A stretch of DNA of 64,000 nt. Source: JAKPUX01 sp964436305. GTDB lineage: Bacteria; Zhuqueibacterota; Zhuqueibacteria; Residuimicrobiales; Residuimicrobiaceae. A program made the translations under genes and the position numbers. Below, piece by piece: positions 16,798 to 23,726 of the stretch. A model generated the notes under the pieces. That model was not told the origin of the DNA and did no database searches. It saw nothing but the letters and a program-made list of their open reading frames with translations. The stretch is from positions 100,334-164,333 of the forward strand of contig CAYTCI010000002.1 of assembly GCA_964436305.1 (NCBI GenBank), read 5' to 3'. Every line of letters begins with the position of its first letter. Within the stretch, counting starts at the first letter, position 1.

Positions 16798-17774
16798 AAA
16801 AAATGACGATCACAGGCCGTTTTATGCGCCGGCAGGGTGGGGTGACCATGGTGCTCGCGGCGGCCTCGCTGTTGGCGGTGCTGGGCATGGCGGCGTTGGC
16901 CATCGATGTTGGCTATATGCTCGCGGCCCGCAACCAGCTGCAGGCGGGGGTGGATGCCTCCGCGCTGGCCGGGGCTGCCGGTCTGATGAGCAACCGCACC
17001 GTGGCGACCCAGCGCGCCATGGATTTCGCCGGCAGGAATACCTGCATCCAGCAGCCCGTCGCCGTCGGTGCCGGAGATGTCACCTTTCCAACTTCTAACC
17101 GGGTGCACGTCACCTCCTCCCGGCAGTTGGCGCTCTTTTTTGCCTCCGCCCTCGGCATGAATTCGGTCAACATCACCGCATCGGCAACCGCCGAGCTGGG
17201 ATCGATCGTCGGCGCCAATCATCTCCGGCCCTGGGCGGTCCCCGATTTCGGCTTCAGCCTGGGGGATTATGTGGTAATCAAGTCCGGTGAACTTGGGGCA
17301 CCAGGCACAAACCCCGGCTTCTTTTATCCTGCAGATTACCCTCCCACCAACAAGGGCAGACCCATAACCGGCGGCAGCGAGTACCGCTCAAATGTTGAGA
17401 ACGGGTGCGATGGCACCGTGGAGATCGGCGATGTCCTGCAAATCGAACCGGGTAATATGGTCGGTCCCACCAAGCAGGGCGTGGACGCGATCATCCGCTG
17501 GGATTCCGGCGCATACTGGGATCTCAATTCAAATTCTATCCAGGGCTCCAACTATCCCGGCTATACCAGCCCGCGAATTTGCATCGTCCCCCTCTACGAT
17601 GAGCGCTACCCGCCGGATTCAGGCCGAAATACCATCACGGTCACCGGGCTGGCGGTCTTTTTCGTCGAGGGGATTCAAGGGAAGAATGTTTATGGCCGCT
17701 TTATCGAAATGCTGACCCATGGCATCTGGGGCAGCGGCAATACCTACCTCTATGGTGTACATCTGGTAGAATGA
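16794..17774 (+). CDS. tadG: TadG-like pilus protein
   Basis: 326 residues. The N-terminus (RRQGGVTMVLAAASLLAVLGMAALAIDVGYM) and following AARNQLQAGVDASALAGA match the putative Flp pilus-assembly TadG-like N-terminal domain. The C-terminal 200 residues are unlike the von Willebrand A region of larger TadG proteins and include many aromatic, proline and glycine residues, which suggests a small periplasmic or surface domain. Start overlaps the cpaC stop by ATGA. Role: minor pilus component or pilus-envelope link; inference from family. Confidence 0.82.
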   Translation: MKKMTITGRFMRRQGGVTMVLAAASLLAVLGMAALAIDVGYMLAARNQLQAGVDASALAGAAGLMSNRTVATQRAMDFAGRNTCIQQPVAVGAGDVTFPTSNRVHVTSSRQLALFFASALGMNSVNITASATAELGSIVGANHLRPWAVPDFGFSLGDYVVIKSGELGAPGTNPGFFYPADYPPTNKGRPITGGSEYRSNVENGCDGTVEIGDVLQIEPGNMVGPTKQGVDAIIRWDSGAYWDLNSNSIQGSNYPGYTSPRICIVPLYDERYPPDSGRNTITVTGLAVFFVEGIQGKNVYGRFIEMLTHGIWGSGNTYLYGVHLVE

Positions 17775-17792
17775 CTTGCAATCGCGGATACT

Positions 17793-18986
17793 ATGGAAAA
17801 TGAACTGAGCTGGATCTATATCAGTGAGAGCGACCCCGGACCGGTTTTCGAAACCCTGCAAGAGATGGAGTTTCTCAAGCTGGCCGGCCGGGGAACCGAC
17901 TGGAAAGCCGGCCAGAGTCTGCTCACCGCCCTCCACCCGGCGATGGCCCTGCTCGATCTGGGCGAGGGAGAAGAGGGACTCCGGCATCTTGGCAAATGGA
18001 GTGCGCTCTATCCCAAGACCCTCTTCTTTTGCACCTCTGCCGTCGCTCAGCCGGCCCTGATCGTGCGCGCCATGCGCGCCGGCGCCCGTGAATTCTTCCT
18101 GCCCGGCAGCGAAGCCGAGGAGATCCGCCGGGCCATCGCCGCTGCACGGCGCCGGCTGGAAGGCGGAACCGAGCAGGCCCCCCGGGCGAAGATCATTTGC
18201 TGCTTTGGCGTCAAGGGCGGATTGGGCACGACCACCCTGGCTGCCAACCTGGCCGCTGCGGCCGCGCACTACGCCCACCGGCGGGTACTGCTGATCGATA
18301 ACAAGCTGCAGCTGGGCAACGCCGCGCTCTTTCTCGACCTGCAGCCGCGCATCACCCTGCTGCAAATTCTGGAGAATCTCGCCACCCTCGAGGTCTCACG
18401 CTTGCAGTCGACCCTGGCGCGCCATAGCAGCGGACTCTATTTCGTCGCCGGACCCGAGAACATGGAAGAGGCCGATGCCATCACCGCCGAGGCCCTCGGC
18501 CAGATCCTCGATCTGCTGCGCCCGGAGTTCGACCTGATCCTCATCGACAGCGACGACCATTTTGACGAGGTGACCATCCGCGCCCTCGATGAAGCGGACA
18601 CCATCCTCACCATCGCCCAGCTCGACCTCTCGACCCTCTACAACCTCAAACGTACCCTGGCGCTCTTTCAGCGCATGGGCTATCAGGAAGACAAGATCGC
18701 CCTCGTCCTGAACCGCTACCCGGCCAAACTGAACGAAGAACAGGCGGCCATCGAAAAATCGATCAACCAGACCATTGCCTTCCGGATGCCCTTCCAGGAA
18801 AATGGCGTCCTGATCGAGAGCATCAATGTGGGCGAACCTATCGTCCTCAGCCGTCCCCGGCATCCCTTCAGCCAGCAGGTGCAACAGCTCGCCCAGGCCA
18901 TCCTGGCGGGAGAACCGGCGCCTGCCACGGCGCCGGCCAGGGCCGGCACCGGACTGATCAAACGCTGGACCAGGCGAAAGGAGTAG
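17793..18986 (+). CDS. cpaE: Tad locus ATPase-like localisation protein CpaE (TadZ)
   Basis: 397 residues in two parts. Residues 1-125 form a receiver-like domain with a conserved-looking PAMALLDL strand, but the acidic pocket of true response regulators is weak. A MinD/ParA-type domain begins near 131. Its P-loop is VKGGLGTTTLA: the signature lysine is kept, while the lysine just before the threonines is replaced by threonine, as in many CpaE/TadZ proteins with poor ATPase activity. Family members place the pilus machine at the cell pole. No strong ribosome site is visible. Four bases separate it from cpaF. Confidence 0.9.
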   Translation: MENELSWIYISESDPGPVFETLQEMEFLKLAGRGTDWKAGQSLLTALHPAMALLDLGEGEEGLRHLGKWSALYPKTLFFCTSAVAQPALIVRAMRAGAREFFLPGSEAEEIRRAIAAARRRLEGGTEQAPRAKIICCFGVKGGLGTTTLAANLAAAAAHYAHRRVLLIDNKLQLGNAALFLDLQPRITLLQILENLATLEVSRLQSTLARHSSGLYFVAGPENMEEADAITAEALGQILDLLRPEFDLILIDSDDHFDEVTIRALDEADTILTIAQLDLSTLYNLKRTLALFQRMGYQEDKIALVLNRYPAKLNEEQAAIEKSINQTIAFRMPFQENGVLIESINVGEPIVLSRPRHPFSQQVQQLAQAILAGEPAPATAPARAGTGLIKRWTRRKE

Positions 18987-18989
18987 GGC

Positions 18990-20399
18990 ATGGGACTGCG
19001 GCAACGTTTGCGGGCAGACGATGGCAATGGCAAGAACAGCAGACCGGCAGTAGTCGCACCGGTGAGAAACGAGACCGCGCCACTGCATGCGGATCTCCTC
19101 AGCCAGCATGCCTATCATGAATTCAAGGAGCGGATTCACCGCCGCCTCATCGAGAAACTTGATCTCAGCAAACTCGACACCATTCCGGCTGAGACCCTGC
19201 GCGCCCTGGTCCGCGAGGTTATCGAAAGCCTGCTGGCCACCGAGGGCGAGATGGCCTTCGAGCTCAACCGCGAGCGGCTGACCGAGGAGATCCTCAATGA
19301 AACCTTCGGACTCGGGCCGCTCGAGCCCCTGCTGCATGACCCGACCATTTCGGACATTCTCGTCAACACCAGCAGCCAGGTCTACGTCGAGCGCTTCGGC
19401 AAACTCGAGAGCACCAACACCCGCTTCAAGGATGATGTCCACCTCCTCAACATCATCGAGCGTATTGTCTCCAAGATCGGCCGGCGGGTGGATGAGTCGA
19501 GCCCCATGGTCGACGCCCGGCTGCCGGATGGCTCGCGCGTCAATGCCATCATTCCGCCCCTCGCCATCGACGGCCCGATCCTCTCCATCCGCAAATTCGG
19601 TCTGCACCGGTTGAATATGGAGGAACTGCTCAAGCTGCAGAGTCTGACCCCTGCGGTCGCCGAACTGCTCGCCGCTGCCGTGCGGGCTCGCCTGAATATC
19701 CTGGTTTCCGGCGGCACCGGCTCAGGCAAGACAACCCTGCTCAACATCCTCTCCGGCTTTATCCCCAGCAGCGAACGCATCATCACGGTCGAGGATGCGG
19801 CCGAGCTGCAGCTGCAGCAGAACCACGTCGTCCGCCTCGAAACCCGCTCGGCCAATATCGAGGGTCGGGGAGCGGTGGCACAGCGCGACCTGGTGCGCAA
19901 TGCCCTGCGTATGCGCCCAGACCGCATCATCGTCGGTGAGGTGCGCGGCGCCGAAGCCCTGGACATGCTCCAGGCGATGAACACCGGCCATGACGGCTCG
20001 CTGACCACCCTGCACGCCAATTCGGCCCGCGACGCCCTGCGCCGTCTCGAGACGATGGTCCTGATGGCCGGCGCCAACCTCGGCGACCGCGCCATGCGCG
20101 AGCAGATCAGCTCCGCCATCCACATCATCATTCAGATATCCCGTCTCAGCGATGGCACCCGCAAGGTGATGAAAGTCGCGGAAATCGTCGGTATGGAGGG
20201 CGACACCATCTCGCTGCAGGATATCTTTCTCTTCGAAAAGATGGGGATTCGGGAGGATGGACGGGTGGTCGGCACTTTTCGCACCACGGGGATTCGCCCC
20301 AAGTTCGTCGAGCAGATCGAGACCTCCGGCATCCGCCTGCCGGATGAGATGTTCGAGCCCCGTTTTGAAATGATTCAGGAGGAGGAACTCTCCGCATGA
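18990..20399 (+). CDS. cpaF: Tad secretion ATPase CpaF (TadA)
   Basis: 469-residue type II/IV secretion ATPase that powers Flp pilus assembly. Long helical N-terminal region, then FGLGPLEPLLHDPTISDILV, and Walker A GGTGSGKTT near residue 241. Downstream are the Asp-box/Walker B and His-box regions (RMRPDRIIVGEVRGAEALDM; GHDGSLTTLHANSARDA). AAGGAG overlapping the cpaE stop gives the start. It works with the membrane proteins TadB and TadC encoded next. Confidence 0.96.
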   Translation: MGLRQRLRADDGNGKNSRPAVVAPVRNETAPLHADLLSQHAYHEFKERIHRRLIEKLDLSKLDTIPAETLRALVREVIESLLATEGEMAFELNRERLTEEILNETFGLGPLEPLLHDPTISDILVNTSSQVYVERFGKLESTNTRFKDDVHLLNIIERIVSKIGRRVDESSPMVDARLPDGSRVNAIIPPLAIDGPILSIRKFGLHRLNMEELLKLQSLTPAVAELLAAAVRARLNILVSGGTGSGKTTLLNILSGFIPSSERIITVEDAAELQLQQNHVVRLETRSANIEGRGAVAQRDLVRNALRMRPDRIIVGEVRGAEALDMLQAMNTGHDGSLTTLHANSARDALRRLETMVLMAGANLGDRAMREQISSAIHIIIQISRLSDGTRKVMKVAEIVGMEGDTISLQDIFLFEKMGIREDGRVVGTFRTTGIRPKFVEQIETSGIRLPDEMFEPRFEMIQEEELSA

Positions 20400-21364
20400 C
20401 CTTGCTGATCCTTGGCCTCTTTCTCTTCTTCCTTCTGCTATTGCTCGCCTTGCTCATCGCCTTTTATGAGCACAATCATGGCAGCAAGCGCAAGATCGAA
20501 CGGCGCTTGAATGCGTACGCGGGGGAGATCGGGCTCAATATCCAGGAGATGCCGTTCGTCCTCCGCGACGAGCGGCTGAGCGACATCTCGCTCCTCAACC
20601 GCTTTCTCCACCAGCTCAATATCTCGGTCAAGCTGCGCCGGGTGCTGGAACAGGCGAACAGCACTCTGACGGTCGGCACTGTGCTGCTGCTGAGTCTCAC
20701 TCTCGGGGCGCTCGGCTTGCTGATGACCATGAAGATGCAGGAGCTGCTGCCCCGGATCATCCTGGGCGCCGCCCTGGCGGCTCTGCCGTTCGGTTACATC
20801 CTCTACCGGCGTTCCCGCCGGCAGCGGGCCTTCATCCGCGCTTTTCCGGATGCCCTGGACATGATGACCAGCTCGCTGCGTGCCGGCCATGCCCTGAGCA
20901 AGGCGCTGCAGATGGTGGCCATCGAAGCCCCCGACCCGGTATGCGAAGAGTTCCGCAAGACCTTCGAGGAGAATAACCTCGGCCTGCCGTTGCGTGATGC
21001 CCTGCTCCATCTCACCCAGCGGGTCAGCAGCCTCGATCTCAAACTCTTCGTCACCGCGGTGCTGCTGCAGCGTGAGACCGGCGGCAACCTGGCCGAGATC
21101 CTCGAGAAGATCAGTTATACCATCCGCGAGCGCTTCAAGTTGATGGGGCAGATCCGCACCTACACCGCGCAAGGCCGGATGACCCTGTGGGTGCTCGGCA
21201 GCCTGCCCATGGTTGCCCTGCTGGCGCTGGAGATGATCAATCCGGATTATCTTGATCCCATGCTGAAAGAGCGGTCCGGCCGGATGCTGCTGGCCGTCGG
21301 CTTTTGCCTGCAGCTGATCGGTTTTATGGTCATCCGCAGAATCATTCGTATCAAATTTCAATAG
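20396..21364 (+). CDS. tadB: Tad inner-membrane platform protein TadB
   Basis: 322 residues: one membrane segment at the N-terminus, a pair around 95-140, the T2SSF domain (FIRAFPDALDMMTSSLRAGHALSKAL near 150) and two final membrane segments. The domain is half the size of PilC, which is why Tad systems need TadB plus TadC. ATGA overlap with cpaF; GGAGGA precedes. Confidence 0.93.
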   Translation: MTLLILGLFLFFLLLLLALLIAFYEHNHGSKRKIERRLNAYAGEIGLNIQEMPFVLRDERLSDISLLNRFLHQLNISVKLRRVLEQANSTLTVGTVLLLSLTLGALGLLMTMKMQELLPRIILGAALAALPFGYILYRRSRRQRAFIRAFPDALDMMTSSLRAGHALSKALQMVAIEAPDPVCEEFRKTFEENNLGLPLRDALLHLTQRVSSLDLKLFVTAVLLQRETGGNLAEILEKISYTIRERFKLMGQIRTYTAQGRMTLWVLGSLPMVALLALEMINPDYLDPMLKERSGRMLLAVGFCLQLIGFMVIRRIIRIKFQ

Positions 21365-21372
21365 AGGGCGCA

Positions 21373-22323
21373 ATGACACTCTATCTGGTGCTGGCCGGCG
21401 TCTTTCTCGCGGTCTTTTCGCTCTTCTTCCTCTTGCTGCGTAAATTGCGCAGCCGTCTCGATCCTACCACCCGGCGTGTAAAAAAACTGGTGGCCCGCTC
21501 GGCGGAGGCAGCAGAACCGGTGGCCATCCACGATGCACTGCGGCAAAGCGACCTGCCGGCGGGGATCGAAAAGATGCTCATCACCCTGGGACGGCTGGGC
21601 AAGCCCGGTGAAAAGGAGCGCTCCCGTTCCCGGCAGCTCTTGCTCGAGGCGGGCATCCAGCACGAACATGCGCCGGTGATGCTGATGGGCATGCGCACCC
21701 TCAGCCTGCTCTTTTTCCTGCTCAGCTATTTCCTCTTCGTGCACCGGTTAATCCATCCACCCATGCTTGCCCTGGCCGCGCCGCTGCTGGTGATCCTCAT
21801 CAGCATGCGCCTTCCGGATCTGGTGCTGCGTTTCCGCGTTTCGAAACGGCGGCTGGAGATCGGCGAGAGCCTGGCCGATGCCCTGGACCTGCTGGTCATC
21901 TGCATGGAGGCGGGGCTGGGCCTCAATGCCGCCCTGCTCCGGGTCGCCCAGGAACTTGGCCTGCGTGCGCCGGTGCTCAGTCAGGAATTGCTCCAGGTCA
22001 CCCAGGAGATGCGCACGGGACTGGCCCGCGAAAAGGCCCTGCGCAACCTTTGTGAACGCAACAAGGTGGAAAATCTGCGGATTCTGGTGGGGGCGCTGAT
22101 CCTGGCGGACAAACTCGGCACCAGTGTCGGGGATACCCTGCGCGCCCAGGCCGATTCACTGCGCACCCGTCTGCGCCAATCGGCCGAGGAACAGGCAGCC
22201 AAGGCCGGCATCAAGATGCTTTTTCCACTGGTCCTCTTCATTTTTCCGGCCCTCTTTATTGTTCTGCTCGGGCCCGGTTTTATGAGCATCATGAAAACCT
22301 TTGCAACGATCACTGGCCACTAG
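21373..22323 (+). CDS. tadC: Tad inner-membrane platform protein TadC
   Basis: 316 residues with an N-terminal membrane segment, a T2SSF domain (LADALDLLVICMEAGLGLNAAL near 170) and paired membrane segments near 95-140 and at the C-terminus (FPLVLFIFPALFIVLLGPGF). The ATG eight bases after tadB is used, with AGAGGG before it; the longer frame overlaps tadB. Partner of TadB in the assembly platform. Confidence 0.92.
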   Translation: MTLYLVLAGVFLAVFSLFFLLLRKLRSRLDPTTRRVKKLVARSAEAAEPVAIHDALRQSDLPAGIEKMLITLGRLGKPGEKERSRSRQLLLEAGIQHEHAPVMLMGMRTLSLLFFLLSYFLFVHRLIHPPMLALAAPLLVILISMRLPDLVLRFRVSKRRLEIGESLADALDLLVICMEAGLGLNAALLRVAQELGLRAPVLSQELLQVTQEMRTGLAREKALRNLCERNKVENLRILVGALILADKLGTSVGDTLRAQADSLRTRLRQSAEEQAAKAGIKMLFPLVLFIFPALFIVLLGPGFMSIMKTFATITGH

Positions 22324-22345
22324 GTCAACTCGAGGAGCCCGTTTC

Positions 22346-22687
22346 ATGAACCTTGCACACCGCTGTTTTCTGCTCGCGATCGGCGCTCTGCTGCTGGGCT
22401 GCGCCACACCCCTGCACCGCTACACGACTCCGTCCTCGATGCCCAGCCTGGTCCTGATCGAGGATCAGGTCTACGATCTGCGCAACAACCTGCCGATGCC
22501 GGCGAGCCGCGCCGAGGTCCATCTGCGCGACGGCCGCAAGATCAGCGGAAAATTTCTTGCCTTTGATGCCGGCCAGATCGAGATTAGTCCGGGCTTTGAT
22601 TTCAGAACCGTGGAGGGAAGCACCACCGCGGTCGACCGCCGGGTCGCCCTGGCCAAACAGGACATTCTCATCCTGAAGATCTGGTGA
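22346..22687 (+). CDS. Small putative lipoprotein of the Tad operon
   Basis: 113 residues. CGAGGAG lies eight bases before the ATG. A lipobox LLLGC ends an 18-residue signal, so the mature protein should begin at the cysteine. The rest is a compact beta-rich domain (EVHLRDGRKISGKFLAFDAGQIEI) of the sort often seen in small SH3-like or LSm-like folds; no named family recognised. Its position behind tadC suggests a role in pilus assembly at the outer membrane, comparable in place to the TadD lipoprotein, which is absent, though it has no TPR repeats. Confidence 0.65.
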   Translation: MNLAHRCFLLAIGALLLGCATPLHRYTTPSSMPSLVLIEDQVYDLRNNLPMPASRAEVHLRDGRKISGKFLAFDAGQIEISPGFDFRTVEGSTTAVDRRVALAKQDILILKIW

Positions 22688-22690
22688 TCG

Positions 22691-23662
22691 ATGCCCATCA
22701 CCAACCTTTCCAGCGGCGATCGCTCGCCGCACCGCCTCTTCTGCGCGCGAACCCCGCTCCAGCGCCTGCTCGGCTTTCTCGCCCTGATCCCTGAATCCGG
22801 GCCGCGGGCGCTGCTGATTCGCACCTGCAGCGGGATCCATACCTTCTCCCTGCCCTGGGCCTTGGGCGTCGCCTTTCTCGACCGGGAGGGGCGGGTGCTT
22901 CGTCTGGAACCGGCGCTGCCGCCCGGCCGGATCATCGCCCATGTCCGTCAGGCGCAAGCAGTGCTGGAATGGCCGGCCGATCAGGATCCGCTGGCGGGGG
23001 TACGGGTCGGCGACCAGCTGGATCTGCTCTGCGACGCCGCTCCGCGGGCCAGCGCGCTCGCCTGGCGGCAGTTCCTCCATTTCCCCTGCAATATCCTGAT
23101 GGGCCTGCTCTGGTCCGGATTTGTCCTCGCCGCGCTCAACAGCTGGCTGCTCCAGCGCACCCCGACCGGCGTCGGCCTGCTGGCATACAATACCCTGCTC
23201 GTCTATCTCTTTTTGACGCGCCGGCCAAGCGCCGAGATCTCGGCCCGGGGAATGGACTGGGTGGTGGCGATCGCCACGGTGGTGCTCTCGTTCCTGCTCA
23301 AACCCGGCGCCAGCGGGAACGTCCAGGGGATTTCGCTGCTGCTGCAGGCCGGTGCCATCCTCATCATCCTGGCGGCCCTGGCCAGCCTCGGCAAAAGCTT
23401 CGGCATCGTCCCGGCCAATCGCCAGGTCAAGACCTCCGGCGCCTACCGGCTGGTGCGCCATCCCCTCTATGCCGGCGAACTTGCTTTCCTCGCCGCCTTT
23501 TTGCTCGGCAATCCCGGCCTGACCAACCTGCTTATCGGTACGCTGATCGCGGCGGGACAGATCTATCGCGCCCTGGCGGAGGAGCGGCTGCTCGCCCACG
23601 ATCCGGAATACGGTCACTATATGGCTCAGGTGCCACGCCGCTTTATCCCGTATCTTTTTTAG
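22691..23662 (+). CDS. Fusion of a DUF192 domain with an isoprenylcysteine/phospholipid methyltransferase-like membrane domain
   Basis: 323 residues. Residues about 10-118 follow the DUF192 pattern: HRLFCARTPLQRLLGFL, IHTFSLPWALGVAFLDREGR and VLEWPAD...GVRVGD. After a linker come four to five membrane segments (about 133-290). The C-terminal part has the ICMT/PEMT signature: VKTSGAYRLVRHPLYAGE near 250 and EERLLAHDPEYGHYM near 297, both linked to S-adenosylmethionine binding in that family. DUF192 genes are frequent near Tad loci; the fusion to a membrane methyltransferase is unusual to me. It closes the Tad operon three bases after the lipoprotein gene and just before a strong terminator. 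Substrate unknown: pilin, lipid or other. Confidence 0.75.
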   Translation: MPITNLSSGDRSPHRLFCARTPLQRLLGFLALIPESGPRALLIRTCSGIHTFSLPWALGVAFLDREGRVLRLEPALPPGRIIAHVRQAQAVLEWPADQDPLAGVRVGDQLDLLCDAAPRASALAWRQFLHFPCNILMGLLWSGFVLAALNSWLLQRTPTGVGLLAYNTLLVYLFLTRRPSAEISARGMDWVVAIATVVLSFLLKPGASGNVQGISLLLQAGAILIILAALASLGKSFGIVPANRQVKTSGAYRLVRHPLYAGELAFLAAFLLGNPGLTNLLIGTLIAAGQIYRALAEERLLAHDPEYGHYMAQVPRRFIPYLF

Positions 23663-23690
23663 TTCCTCTCCTCACACGCTGCAAAAAAAA

Positions 23691-23720
23691 GAGCCCTCCA
23701 TGTGGAGGGCTCTTTTTTTT
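23691..23720. terminator. Bidirectional intrinsic terminator at the end of the Tad operon
   Basis: 9-10-bp stem (23691-23700 with 23703-23712), eight A before and eight T after. Lies between the convergent fusion gene (+) and M16 peptidase (-). Confidence 0.92.
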
Positions 23721-23726
23721 ATGGCC

